From contig CAKUGF010000007.1 in NCBI GenBank assembly GCA_934654585.1, positions 35,246 through 99,245 on the forward strand: a DNA stretch of 64,000 nucleotides, read 5' to 3'. The notes beneath the pieces were generated by a model. It was not told where the DNA came from and searched no databases. It saw only the letters and a list, made by a program, of their open reading frames with translations. This document shows, in pieces, positions 33,424 to 42,360 of this stretch. The first letter of the stretch is position 1; every line of letters begins with the position of its first letter. Position numbers and translations under genes: made by a program. The DNA is from an uncultured Collinsella sp. Lineage in GTDB: Bacteria; Actinomycetota; Coriobacteriia; Coriobacteriales; Coriobacteriaceae.

Positions 33424-34541
33424 TTCAGTGCCTTCCTGATATCGAACAGCATGACCTCGATGGCCAGCTGGGGAGTAACGTTTCTGGCGATGTTGTGCTC
33501 GGCGGTCGCGACTGCCTCGAGCGCCCGGGTGGCACCCGCAACATTCGTCGCGGCGGCAAGCCGACCGATCGTATCGCGCACGTCCTCGTTCACCACGTCG
33601 GCTGCCTCATCCTGAAGCGTCAGCAGCACGTCGCGCATGAGCGTCCGCGCGCTCGCCAGCGCTTCCATGATACCCGAACGCTCGCGCGCGTTGAGTTCGC
33701 GCTTGTTGCGGTCCTCAAGCTGCTTCAATGCTCCACGCGACAGGTAGTCGGCGTTTTGCTCGAGCACCTTTTCCTGCGTGGACTTGACCTCGGCCAGCGG
33801 TGCCTTGACAGCGACGATGAGCGACTTGGCGCGGCTGAGCACGTCGGCCTCGTCGGCGGCGATGAGCGAATCGATAGCGCGGACCATCTGACGGCGGGCG
33901 TCCTGACGCTCGGCGCTCTTAAGGAACTCGATACCGCGCGTGGGGCTTCCCGCTACGGCGACGGCCATGCGGCAGCGCGCAGGGTCCTGCCCGGTGGCGC
34001 GGCTCACGGCCTGCGCGGCCACGATGGGCGATACCAGCCGAAACGGCACGCATTGGCAGCGACTCACGATGGTAGGCAGCATTACGTCGGACGAGGTGCC
34101 CAGCAGGATGAACATGACGCCCTCGGGCGGCTCCTCGAGTGTTTTGAGCAGCGCGTTGGCGGTGTTGGCGCGCAGCTGTTCGGCGCGATCGATGATGTAG
34201 ACCTTGGCCTTGGCGCGGATGGGCGCCAGGGGCACGTCGTCGAGGAGCTCGCGGGTCTGGGCGATGAGGTAGCCCGTGGCGCTCTCCGGCGTGTAATAGT
34301 GCACGTCGGGGTGCGTATGGCGGGCGACGCGCACACAGCTATCGCACGAGCCGCAGCCGTCCTGCTCGCACAGGAATGCCTGGGCGAGCGCCCATGCGGC
34401 GTCGAGCTTGCCGGCACCGGGCGCACCCAAGAACAGGTAGGCGTGCGACGCGCGGCCGCTGGCGATGGCGTTGGTCAAAAAGTCGCGTACGCGCTCTTGG
34501 GTATCGAGCTTGGCGAGCAAGCTTGTCTGCGCAGGGGCCAT
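33414..34541 (-). CDS. holB: DNA polymerase III delta-prime subunit
   Basis: The 375-residue clamp-loader subunit has an AAA+ fold: AYLFLGAPGAGKLDAAWALA (P-loop), four Cys of the zinc site in CEQDGCGSCDSCVRV, KVYIIDRAEQLRANTANALL, and sensor 1 in MFILLGTSSDVMLPTIVSRC. It loads the beta clamp with DnaX and HolA. The ATG at 34541 lies one base after the tmk stop (TAAGATG), so tmk and holB are translationally coupled. Confidence 0.93.
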   Translation of the reverse strand: MAPAQTSLLAKLDTQERVRDFLTNAIASGRASHAYLFLGAPGAGKLDAAWALAQAFLCEQDGCGSCDSCVRVARHTHPDVHYYTPESATGYLIAQTRELLDDVPLAPIRAKAKVYIIDRAEQLRANTANALLKTLEEPPEGVMFILLGTSSDVMLPTIVSRCQCVPFRLVSPIVAAQAVSRATGQDPARCRMAVAVAGSPTRGIEFLKSAERQDARRQMVRAIDSLIAADEADVLSRAKSLIVAVKAPLAEVKSTQEKVLEQNADYLSRGALKQLEDRNKRELNARERSGIMEALASARTLMRDVLLTLQDEAADVVNEDVRDTIGRLAAATNVAGATRALEAVATAEHNIARNVTPQLAIEVMLFDIRKALKCR

Positions 34542-34542
34542 C

Positions 34543-35226
34543 TTACTCAGCCTCCTGGGCAAGCGCGGCGGCGACGGCATCCTGCGGGATGTCGAGACCG
34601 TACGCGCGAACTTGCTCAACCGTCTGCGCGAAGACGTCCTCAATCGGCGCGGTGGCGTCGATAAGCTTTACGCGGGCGGGTTCCTCGGCAGCAATGGCAC
34701 AAAAGCCCTGGTAGACGCGCTCCTGGAACGCCATGCCCTTAGCTTCCATGCGGTCTGCCGCACCACGGGCTGCCATGCGCAGCGCCGCCTGCTCGGGCGT
34801 GATGTGGTAGACGAGCGTGAGCGCCGGATGCGTTCCCGCGACGGCGAGGTTGTTGGCATCGCGCACCATCTGACGGTCGAGGCCATCGGCAAACGCCTGG
34901 TAACAGGTCGTGGAATCGTAGAAACGATCGCACAGGACCACCTTGCCTGCCGCGAGCGCGGGGGTGATGACCTCGTGCACTAGCTGGGCACGCGCAGCCT
35001 CGTAGAGCAACAGCTCACAGGTGTCGCCCATCGCCGTGTTGGCGGGGTCGAGCAGCAGGGCGCGAATCTTTTCGCTGATGGCGGTACCGCCCGGCTCACG
35101 CAGGGTCACAACCTGGTAACCGGCGAGGTCGAGCGCGCGGGCGAGCAGGCGCGCCTGCGTGGACTTGCCGGCGCCATCGACGCCCTCGAGCGTAATGAAG
35201 CTATGTTGAGCGGGCTCAAAAGCCAT
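34543..35226 (-). CDS. tmk: Thymidylate kinase
   Basis: The 227-residue kinase makes dTDP from dTMP. It has the P-loop TLEGVDGAGKSTQARLL at about residues 12-28, LREPGGTAISEKIR, the DRF motif region VVLCDRFYDSTTCYQAFADG, and the LID segment near DRMEAKGMAFQERVY. Length and motifs are normal. It is the first gene of the tmk-holB-ricT block. Confidence 0.95.
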   Translation of the reverse strand: MAFEPAQHSFITLEGVDGAGKSTQARLLARALDLAGYQVVTLREPGGTAISEKIRALLLDPANTAMGDTCELLLYEAARAQLVHEVITPALAAGKVVLCDRFYDSTTCYQAFADGLDRQMVRDANNLAVAGTHPALTLVYHITPEQAALRMAARGAADRMEAKGMAFQERVYQGFCAIAAEEPARVKLIDATAPIEDVFAQTVEQVRAYGLDIPQDAVAAALAQEAE

Positions 35227-35306
35227 GGGCGCAGCCCCTTCCTACAAGGCGCGTAAATGCGAGGTATAGCAACTAAGCCATGATACCCCAGGGGCAGGGA
35301 CTAGGT

Positions 35307-35440
35307 GGCAGTTAGGGACGTTCCCAAAGTGCCGGCAGAAAAGGAACGTCCCTAACTGCCGACTCCCTAAGTTGCGGTGAAATAGGGACTGAATAGGCCT
35401 TCTGGCAGCAAAAACAGTCCCTATTTCACCGCAAGTTAGG
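35307..35440. repeat. Two adjacent long hairpin repeats between tmk and the serine-hydrolase gene (family F4)
   Basis: The first has perfect 18-bp arms (35307-35324 GGCAGTTAGGGACGTTCC; 35343-35360) around AAAGTGCCGGCAGAAAA, which repeats the arm ends in inverted order. The second has 26-bp arms with one mismatch (35366-35391; 35415-35440) containing GGTGAAATAGGGACTG. Related GGGACGTTC arms occur at 37700-37755. Confidence 0.85.
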
Positions 35441-36407
35441 AGTGGGCGTGGGTGTAGATAGCGGAGGAGATATCGCACTCCAGGGCTAGGGCCTGTTCGC
35501 GTTCGAGGTCCTGGGTGAGGACCGTCAGCACGTAAGGGAGCTCGGCGTAGACGATTGCGGCATCGTGCTGAGCATTCGCCAGGCTGCCCGTTTTGTGCGC
35601 GACCGAAACGTCTCCGGGAACGCCCTCGACAATACCGCGTACGTCCTCCTGGGCCAGCAGATATCCGCGCGCTCGTTCGCAGAGCTCGGGCGTCGCGATC
35701 GCGCCCGCCGCCAGCCGCTCCAACACCGTCGCGGCATCGCGGGCGCTTGTATAGTTCTCGCGACCGTGCGCCTGGGCATCGGTGTCCATCATCAGGCGAG
35801 CGAGTACGGTTTGGGTTAGCCCCAGTACAGCACACGTCTCGTTGACCGCGTCCATGCCCAGTCTGCCGATAATGAGGTTCGCCGCCACGTTATCGCTCTG
35901 AGCGATCATGGCTCGCAGCAGCTCATCCACGCTGTACGACACGTCCACGCCGCGTGCTTGAATATTGCCGCTGCCGCCCACAATATCCCTCTGCGTCACC
36001 GTTATCCGTTCGTCGAGGGACAGCCTACCCGCCGCCACGGTATCGAGCGCACACGCGAGAATGGGAAGTTTGATGATGCTCGCCGCGACCCGACGCTCAT
36101 CGGGTGCCACGGCGGCTTCGCCATCGAGCGTGTCGAACGTTTGGGGATCGAGCGCCACGGCATAGACCGAGACAGATCCACCATACGGCTCGGCAAGGGC
36201 TTCGATATCTTGCTGGAGGTCGGCAATCCAAGACGGCGTGGGAACAATTGTTTTCCTGGCGGACGACCGATTTGTCTTATGCTTGGCAGGGACAGCGGAG
36301 CCCTCGGCCTCGTTGCGGCGCACAGCACAGCCGCCGAGGCCAGCCACCAAGGCAAGCGCTCCAGTCACCACGGCCGCGCAAAACACCCGGCGCGGGCAAT
36401 CGCGCAT
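35436..36407 (-). CDS. Class A beta-lactamase-like serine hydrolase, lipoprotein
   Basis: The 323-residue protein has a lipoprotein signal peptide (VFCAAVVTGALALVAGLGGC) and the three penicillin-recognition motifs: the SxxK serine in AASIIKLPI, SDN in IAQSDNVAANLI, and KTG in AHKTGSLANAQHD. It could be a beta-lactamase or a D,D-peptidase-like enzyme outside the membrane. The omega-loop Glu typical of class A lactamases is not clearly visible (RENYTSARDAA is the nearest stretch), so antibiotic resistance should not be assumed. The start is uncertain: ATG 36407 gives a normal signal peptide, while a GTG at 36488 has a close AGAGGG. Confidence 0.82.
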   Translation of the reverse strand: MRDCPRRVFCAAVVTGALALVAGLGGCAVRRNEAEGSAVPAKHKTNRSSARKTIVPTPSWIADLQQDIEALAEPYGGSVSVYAVALDPQTFDTLDGEAAVAPDERRVAASIIKLPILACALDTVAAGRLSLDERITVTQRDIVGGSGNIQARGVDVSYSVDELLRAMIAQSDNVAANLIIGRLGMDAVNETCAVLGLTQTVLARLMMDTDAQAHGRENYTSARDAATVLERLAAGAIATPELCERARGYLLAQEDVRGIVEGVPGDVSVAHKTGSLANAQHDAAIVYAELPYVLTVLTQDLEREQALALECDISSAIYTHAHS

Positions 36408-36673
36408 GGCAAGGGGCGCGTCCCCACGCGGGAGTCGAGTCGCTCCCACGCTATCGCCGCTCCCACTCCTTTGCTCGCCGCAGTACACAGACCCTCTCCC
36501 TACCTTCTCATTCGAATTGCCGTCGACAAACGACTATGCCGCGCCCATTGTGACGCACACGGCGGTCTGGGGCGTTGCGCAACTTTCCTCACGTAACCAG
36601 TTGGGTCGGCGCAGCCCATCCGAACCTCAACCACCTTATAATCTAGCCAACACGTCAAACGAAAGGAACCGAC

Positions 36674-37702
36674 ATGCCCCGGTTTTGCACCCATTGCGGC
36701 AAGCTTTTAAAAGATGACGAGCGTTTTTGCACCAGCTGCGGAACGCCTGCCACTGATGATGGCCAGACCACTCAGGCACAAGAGGGGGCGCAGCCGGGCG
36801 AACATGTCGCCGCGCCCGATGCCGCCTTCGACACCGCCGCGACCACGGTTCAGCCTGCGCAGCCCATGGCAGCCCCGGACGTAACCGCGCAGTCCGCCCA
36901 TCAGCCCACGCCCGTTCCTCAGCCGGAAGCTGGTACGACACAGCAATGGGCAGCGGCCAACGCCGTGCCGCAGCAGCCCATACCGACCGCCGCTCCGCAA
37001 GCCAGCGCCCCCACCGCTCCCAAAAACAACAATGCGCTGCTCATTGGCATTATCGCCGTGCTCGTTGTCGTGATCTTTGCGCTCGTCGTGTTCTTTATGA
37101 TCAAGCCGTTCGACAAGGGTGCCGACGATTCCAAGGGCACGACGATCGAAAAGGTCAAGATCGACCACGACGATGATGACGTCTCCGTCAAAGGCGACCC
37201 CAACAAGCTTGACGATGATGACGACGATGACGCCGACGATGACGACGCCATCGGCGAGCAGAACATCTACGACCAGCTGAGCTCCTACTACAACAGGCTC
37301 TCCGATCTTGACCAGCAGGTCCGCGACTGCGCCACCACGTTCAACACGTATTACCTCAAGGACGATCGTAGCTCGCGTCAGTCGGCAAGCGATACCGCCG
37401 AGGCGCTCGAGGACCAGATTAGCGACCTTAAGGACGAGGTCGAGGACCTGGATGTTCCCGTCGACTCGCAGAACTACAGCTCGTGGAAAGACATCATCGC
37501 GCTCTACGATGATCTGGAGAACCGCATCGACGTGATTTGCGACGCTTGGGAGATCAGCCTTGAGTACTCCAGCCCCGCCAACCACAAGGACGAGATTGTG
37601 GCGCCGCTGGCACGCGACAACGTGGCGGGCACCAACGACAACAAGTACCGTCTGGACTTTGAGGATCGCTATCCCGGCGCCGCACCCGTCGAAGTTAAGT
37701 AG
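36674..37702 (+). CDS. Zinc-ribbon membrane protein with Asp-rich extracytoplasmic domain
   Basis: The 342-residue protein starts with a zinc ribbon (FCTHCGKLLKDDERFCTSCG, residues 4-23), followed by a Pro/Ala/Gln-rich linker, one membrane span (about 122-143, LIGIIAVLVVVIFALVVFFM) and an outside domain opening with a run of Asp (DDDDDDDADDDD). The rest is helical, with EDQISDLKDEVEDLDV coiled-coil character. The Asp run might bind cations. Function is unknown; such proteins are common in Gram-positive bacteria. A TATAAT lies about 35 bp before the start. Confidence 0.7.
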   Translation: MPRFCTHCGKLLKDDERFCTSCGTPATDDGQTTQAQEGAQPGEHVAAPDAAFDTAATTVQPAQPMAAPDVTAQSAHQPTPVPQPEAGTTQQWAAANAVPQQPIPTAAPQASAPTAPKNNNALLIGIIAVLVVVIFALVVFFMIKPFDKGADDSKGTTIEKVKIDHDDDDVSVKGDPNKLDDDDDDDADDDDAIGEQNIYDQLSSYYNRLSDLDQQVRDCATTFNTYYLKDDRSSRQSASDTAEALEDQISDLKDEVEDLDVPVDSQNYSSWKDIIALYDDLENRIDVICDAWEISLEYSSPANHKDEIVAPLARDNVAGTNDNKYRLDFEDRYPGAAPVEVK

Positions 37703-37755
37703 TCGTTCGGGACGTTCTTAAACGACTAGTCATTAAAGAACGTCCCCAATGACTA
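37700..37755. repeat. 56-bp palindromic element starting at the stop codon (family F4)
   Basis: Arms TAGTCGTTCGGGACGTTCTT (37700-37719) and 37736-37755 pair with two mismatches. The 8-mer TAGTCRTT occurs four times in alternating orientation, linked by GGGACGTTCTT and its complement. The first three bases are the TAG stop of the zinc-ribbon gene. Confidence 0.8.
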
Positions 37756-37759
37756 CCTA

Positions 37760-37797
37760 AAAAGCGAGCGAGGATTTTGAGGTCCTCGCTCGCTTTT
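37760..37797 (-). terminator. Terminator of topA
   Basis: AAAAGCGAGCGAGGA pairs with TCCTCGCTCGCTTTT; T-runs follow on both strands. Confidence 0.88.
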
Positions 37798-37824
37798 GTT
37801 TTGGGCAATGTTTCGGCTGTGCCG

Positions 37825-40419
37825 CTACTTGTCGGCAGCGGCCTTCTTCGTGGTCGACTTCTTCGCCGTCGTCTTCTTGGCGGTCGTCTTCTTCGCAGCC
37901 GTGGTCTTCTTGGCAGCCGTCGTCTTCTTTGCCGCGCTCGTCTTGGTCGCAGTCTTGCGGCCGCGGGCGGGCTTCTTTTCCTTGGTCGGGCAGTCCATGT
38001 TCACGCAGATGCGCCATGGGCCGCGCGCTGTGTTGACTACCACGATGGGGGCGCCGCACTCGGGACAGGTCTCGCCCGTCGCCTCGAGCTTGCCGCGCGC
38101 CGGCAGCGGATAGCTCACGCCGCAGTCATCGTAGTTGGTGCAGCGGATAAAGCGCTTGCCGCTCTTTTCGCTCTTGTGCGCGATCAGGTCGCCATGGCGT
38201 CCGGCCTCGGCGCACACCTTGCACTCGCCCACCTTAAGGTCAGGCTCGTAGTTGGTGGGACACGTGGGGTTCACGCAGATCTCGAAGGCCTTCTGGCGGA
38301 ACGGCTGACACTTAATGCGCGGGGCGCCGCACTCGGGGCACACGGCCGCCTCGCCCTCGAGCGGGCTCACCTTGACGCCGCTCGGCACCGGATAGGTCAC
38401 GTCGCAGTCGGGCCAACCCATGCAGCCAATGAAGCTGCCGCGGGTCTTGGCGCTCGTCTTCATGACCAAGTCCTTGCCGCACTTGGGGCAGGCGCCCACA
38501 CGCGCATCGGCCGTGACGGCGTCGCTGATGGCGTCGCCCAGCTCCTGCGTGTGTTTGAGCAACTCGTCGAGCACGCCGGCCAGCAGCGCGCGCGAGTGCG
38601 TCACGACATGCTCTTCGGTATCCTCGCCGCGCTCCACGCGGGTCATGTCGCCGTCGAGCTCGCTGGTCATATCGGGGCTCGTGATGCGCGGGGCAAACTG
38701 CGTCAGCGCGTCGATGATGGCGATGCCCAGCTGGCTCGGCTCCACGGGATCGTTTTTGAGGTAGCGCACGGCATAAAGGCGCTCGATGATGCTCGCGCGC
38801 GTGGACTTGGTGCCCAGGCCGCGCTTCTCCATCTCCTGCACGAGCTTGCCCTGGCTGTAGCGCGCGGGTGGCTCGGTCTGCTTGGCCTCGAGCTTAATGT
38901 CGAACACGTCGACCGTATCGCCCTGCTCCAGCGGCGGCATCTGCTCGTCGCGCTTAAGACCGTACGGGTAGGCCTCGCGGAAGCCCGGGGTCACGAGCAC
39001 GTCGCCCGAGGCAACGAACGGCTCGCCGTTGACGTCGAGCTCGAGCTTGGTGTTCTCGATGGTCGCGGGGCCCATGAGCGTTGCCAGGAAGCGGCGGGCA
39101 ATGAGGTCGTAGAGCTTGCGCTGACCGCCATCGAGCGTGGACGGATCGCCCTCGCCCGTGGGGTAAATGGGCGGGTGGTCGGTGGTCTCGACCTTGCCGC
39201 GCGTGGGCTTCATGGGGCCGGCGAGCACCTTTTTGCACACAGGCGCCAGCGCCGGGTTGATCTTTGCCAGGTCGCTCACCACGGCGCCCAGATCGAGCGT
39301 TGCGGGGTACACGGTGTTGTCGACACGCGGGTAGCTGATGAGGCCGGCCATATAGAGGGACTCGGCGATGCGCATCGTACGCGCAGGCGAGATGCCCTCG
39401 GCCGCGGCGGCAGCCTGCAGCGAGGTCGTCGCGAACGGCGTGGGTGGCTGCTGCTTGCGCGAGCGCTTGGTCACCGCGGCGACGGTCGCCGTCGTGGCGC
39501 CGTCAACGTGACCATACGCTGTCTCGGCAGCATCTTTGTCGGTAAAACGCGCCGTCTTGTGCGCGATCTTAAAGCGATCGTCCTCAGCAGCGCCCTGCGC
39601 GGCGCCCATGCCGCGAATCTGCCAATAGTCCTCGGGCACAAACGCCATGCGCTCGCGCTCGCGTTCGACCACCAGGGCGAGCGTCGGCGTCTGCACGCGG
39701 CCGGCAGAGCGCACGTTACCAAAGCCGCCAAACTTGGCGAGCGTCAGGTAGCGCGTGAGCACCGCGCCCCAGATGAGGTCGATGTGCTGACGGCTCTCGC
39801 CGGCGTCGGCCAAGTTCTGGTCGAGCGAGACAAGATTATCGAAGGCCTGTGTGATCTCGGCCTTGGTAAACGAAGAGTACTGGGCGCGGGCAACCGGCAA
39901 GTCGGGCGCAACCTCGCGCACCTTGTTGAGGGCGTCCGAGCCAATGAGCTCGCCCTCGCGATCGAAGTCCGTAGCGATGATGACGCTGTCGGATTTCTTG
40001 GCCAGGTTCTTGAGCGAGCGGATGAGCTCCTTCTCGGCCGGCAGCTTAATGACCGGCGCCCAGGCAAGGTAAGGGAGGCTCTCGAGCTTCCAGCCCTTGA
40101 TGGAAATGCCGTCGGCAAGGAACGGCTTGCGCTTGGTGTCGTACGGCGGGCGGGCCAGGCCATCGGGCATATCGGCCGGCAGCATCTCGCCGTCCTCGGT
40201 CACCGAATACCAACCGAGTTTTTTATCGAACAGCACGCTGTCGCAAAAATCGGGCGCCAGGATGTGACCGGCAAGGCCGATGGTCACGCACTCCTCGCCC
40301 TTCCACTCAAAACGGTAGATGGCGGTGTTGTACACCTTGTCCTTTTTGGGCTTGCCCGTGGACAGACGCTCGGCGATCTGACGCGCGGCGTCGTTTTTCT
40401 CGGCGATGATGAGCTTCAA
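37825..40419 (-). CDS. topA: Type IA DNA topoisomerase of archaeal type, with zinc fingers and Lys/Ala/Thr tail
   Basis: The 864-residue enzyme relaxes supercoiled DNA. The TOPRIM domain starts MKLIIAEKNDAARQIAERLS (metal/acid Glu7) and has TDFDREGELIG. The active-site Tyr lies in GLISYPRVDNTVYP, around residue 360, a wording I associate with archaeal-type topoisomerase I rather than the bacterial ITYMRTDS form. At least four zinc-finger-like Cys clusters follow (CPKCGKDL..., CPECGAPRIKC, CKVCAEAG, CPECGAP). The end is a basic repeat of AAKKTT units. GGAG precedes the ATG. A 2.6-kb gene, well conserved over its whole length. Confidence 0.92.
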   Translation of the reverse strand: MKLIIAEKNDAARQIAERLSTGKPKKDKVYNTAIYRFEWKGEECVTIGLAGHILAPDFCDSVLFDKKLGWYSVTEDGEMLPADMPDGLARPPYDTKRKPFLADGISIKGWKLESLPYLAWAPVIKLPAEKELIRSLKNLAKKSDSVIIATDFDREGELIGSDALNKVREVAPDLPVARAQYSSFTKAEITQAFDNLVSLDQNLADAGESRQHIDLIWGAVLTRYLTLAKFGGFGNVRSAGRVQTPTLALVVERERERMAFVPEDYWQIRGMGAAQGAAEDDRFKIAHKTARFTDKDAAETAYGHVDGATTATVAAVTKRSRKQQPPTPFATTSLQAAAAAEGISPARTMRIAESLYMAGLISYPRVDNTVYPATLDLGAVVSDLAKINPALAPVCKKVLAGPMKPTRGKVETTDHPPIYPTGEGDPSTLDGGQRKLYDLIARRFLATLMGPATIENTKLELDVNGEPFVASGDVLVTPGFREAYPYGLKRDEQMPPLEQGDTVDVFDIKLEAKQTEPPARYSQGKLVQEMEKRGLGTKSTRASIIERLYAVRYLKNDPVEPSQLGIAIIDALTQFAPRITSPDMTSELDGDMTRVERGEDTEEHVVTHSRALLAGVLDELLKHTQELGDAISDAVTADARVGACPKCGKDLVMKTSAKTRGSFIGCMGWPDCDVTYPVPSGVKVSPLEGEAAVCPECGAPRIKCQPFRQKAFEICVNPTCPTNYEPDLKVGECKVCAEAGRHGDLIAHKSEKSGKRFIRCTNYDDCGVSYPLPARGKLEATGETCPECGAPIVVVNTARGPWRICVNMDCPTKEKKPARGRKTATKTSAAKKTTAAKKTTAAKKTTAKKTTAKKSTTKKAAADK

Positions 40420-40473
40420 AAGAGGCTCCTATCTCGTGTCTCTGCGGCTACGCCCGCCCTTTTGGCGGCCGAC

Positions 40474-41157
40474 TTACGCCCTTGCTTGCTCGATCTGCCC
40501 GATGAGCCAATCGCACCAGGCATCCATGCCCTCGCCCTTGCGCGCGCTCACGGCAAACCGCGGCGCCTGCGGATTGAGGTCATCGAGTGTCTTAGTATAC
40601 CTATCCATGTCGAAATCGAAAGCCGGGGCCACGTCGACCTTGTTGAGCAACTGTGCGCCGGCGTGTTGGAAGATACCCGGGTACTTGATGGGCTTGTCGT
40701 CGCCCTCGGGAACCGAGAGGATCATGATGGACAGGTTCTCGCCCAGGTCAAAGTCGACCGGGCAGACCAGGTTGCCCACGTTTTCGATAAAGATAACGTC
40801 GATGTTTTCCAGACCCACAGCTTGGTCGAACGCATCGACGGCCTCCATGATCATGTTGCCCTCGAGGTGACACAGGCCGCCCGTGTTGATCTGAATGGCG
40901 GGCATGCCGGCTTCCTTCATGGTGATGGCGTCGACATCCGAGGCGATATCGCCCTCGATGGCGGCACAGCGCAGGCCGGCCTTGTCGCGCAGGCGCTCGT
41001 TGGTGCCCAGAATCGTGGTGGTCTTACCCGAGCCGGGGCTCGACAGCACGTTGATCACATAGGTGCTTGTCTCTGCGAATCGCTTGCGCAGCTGATCTGC
41101 CAGACGCTCATTGCGCGACAAAATCGGCGACGCGATATCAATCGTTTTCTCGGCCAT
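40474..41157 (-). CDS. hypB: Hydrogenase/urease nickel incorporation GTPase
   Basis: The 227-residue GTPase has the P-loop NVLSSPGSGKTTTILGT, the metal-site region GGLCHLEGNMI, the segment IFIENVGNLVCPVDFDLGE and the NKVD box LLNKVDVAP. It inserts nickel during [NiFe]-hydrogenase maturation with HypA. The N-terminal His-rich stretch of many HypB proteins is absent. The ATG at 41157 is chosen over a GTG three codons upstream that directly abuts AGGAG. hypA lies 45 bp upstream. Confidence 0.93.
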   Translation of the reverse strand: MAEKTIDIASPILSRNERLADQLRKRFAETSTYVINVLSSPGSGKTTTILGTNERLRDKAGLRCAAIEGDIASDVDAITMKEAGMPAIQINTGGLCHLEGNMIMEAVDAFDQAVGLENIDVIFIENVGNLVCPVDFDLGENLSIMILSVPEGDDKPIKYPGIFQHAGAQLLNKVDVAPAFDFDMDRYTKTLDDLNPQAPRFAVSARKGEGMDAWCDWLIGQIEQARA

Positions 41158-41202
41158 AGTTGGCACTCCTCACTTCTGTTCCGCCACGAGATGGCGAGAC
41201 AG

Positions 41203-41559
41203 TTAATCGTCGGGGGTCTCGATCTCGATACTGGCAATGTCGAGCTCGCGACCGTGCAGCAGCCGTACGTTGGCGCCGCCGCACTGGGGGCAGCGGCAAT
41301 GGAATCGGTCGTGATCGAAAACCTCGCCGCAGTCCAGGCACTCGCTTTGCGGATGGATCTCCTCTACCGCGAGCTCGCAGCCCTGCGTGAGCGGGTCCTC
41401 GTCGCGAAATGTCTCCCACGCAAAGTCGAGCGCCTCGCGCACAACTTCGGTCATATCCCCGATACGCAGCGTTACCAAAACGGCGCGCGAGGCCCCCGCC
41501 CCACGCGCCGCGCGAATCACTGTATCGAGTATGCCGTTGACAATGCCAACCTCATGCAT
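41203..41559 (-). CDS. hypA: Hydrogenase nickel metallochaperone HypA
   Basis: The 118-residue protein has the nickel-binding N-terminus MHEVGIVNG (His2) and a zinc finger made by SECLDCGE and CRCPQCGG. It delivers nickel together with HypB. Its ribosome-binding site is formed by the end of tatC (GAGGAGTAA), so hypA is coupled to tatC, giving the order tatA-tatC-hypA-hypB-topA. The Tat pathway exports many hydrogenases, which may explain the pairing. No hydrogenase structural gene is in the window. Confidence 0.93.
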   Translation of the reverse strand: MHEVGIVNGILDTVIRAARGAGASRAVLVTLRIGDMTEVVREALDFAWETFRDEDPLTQGCELAVEEIHPQSECLDCGEVFDHDRFHCRCPQCGGANVRLLHGRELDIASIEIETPDD

Positions 41560-41565
41560 ACCGAT

Positions 41566-42360
41566 TTACTCCTCGTCGTCCTCGTCATCATCGCTAAAGA
41601 AGCCGACACGACTCGTCGTGAGGGCCTTTTTACCGCCACGGGCCACCACGACGACGCGCGTGACCATAAGCGAGATCTCGTAGAGCGAAAGCATCGCCGC
41701 GTACATGAGCATCAACGTGATCGGCGAGGCATCCGGGGTGATGGACGCTGCGACCACGAGCATGCCTACATAGATGTAGCGCCAGGCGGAACGGAACTTG
41801 GCATAGGGAACGATCTGGAACACAGCAAGGTAGAACACCGCGATCGGCAGCTCAAAGGAAATGCCAAAGCCGATCATGAGGAGAATCTCGATATTGATGT
41901 AATCCTCGAGGTCGGGCAGCGCCGTGGCGATACCGGAGGTCTCACCAATAAGCCACTCAAAGCCAGCGGGGATAATGATGAAGTAGCAGAAGATGGCGCC
42001 GATAAAGAACAGGGCCGTCGCGACGAGCACCGTGGGCACGACCCACTTGCGCTCGTTGGGGCGCAGCGCGGGCAGGAAGAACGCCAAAATCTGCCAGACA
42101 ATCATGGGTGTACACATGACCACGGCAACCTTTATGGCAATGCCAAACTTAATGGCAAAACCGCCAAGCGAGCTCGTGATGAAGAACTTGCCCTCGGGCA
42201 CAAACGGCGCAATCGGGGCTTCGAGGATATCGACGATCACAGGGGTGGCGAAATACATGACAATCGTCGCAGCAAGCACCGACACGATAATGATCGTCAG
42301 GCGGCGACGGAGCTCTCCTAGGTGATCGAGGAGCGGCATTCGAGCAGGTCCGATAGGCAT
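41566..42360 (-). CDS. tatC: Sec-independent protein translocase TatC
   Basis: The 264-residue membrane protein has six predicted spans and the TatC hallmarks LLDHLGELRRRL at the start, the conserved loop region FFLPALRPNERKWVVP, and GISFELPIAVFYL. It recognises twin-arginine signal peptides. The C-terminus is extended by an acidic tail (SDDDEDDEE). Its ATG overlaps the tatA stop (TAATG). Confidence 0.95.
   Translation of the reverse strand: MPIGPARMPLLDHLGELRRRLTIIIVSVLAATIVMYFATPVIVDILEAPIAPFVPEGKFFITSSLGGFAIKFGIAIKVAVVMCTPMIVWQILAFFLPALRPNERKWVVPTVLVATALFFIGAIFCYFIIIPAGFEWLIGETSGIATALPDLEDYINIEILLMIGFGISFELPIAVFYLAVFQIVPYAKFRSAWRYIYVGMLVVAASITPDASPITLMLMYAAMLSLYEISLMVTRVVVVARGGKKALTTSRVGFFSDDDEDDEE

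Noticed and set aside
35436..36407. Annotating the serine hydrolase as an antibiotic-resistance beta-lactamase
   Set aside because: The SxxK, SDN and KTG motifs are shared with other penicillin-recognising enzymes and the class A omega-loop Glu is not clear.
37777..42321. A 1514-codon open frame on the plus strand opposite topA, hypB, hypA and tatC
   Set aside because: It is the antisense shadow of four well-supported genes in G+C-rich DNA; its translation is low complexity with no family features.
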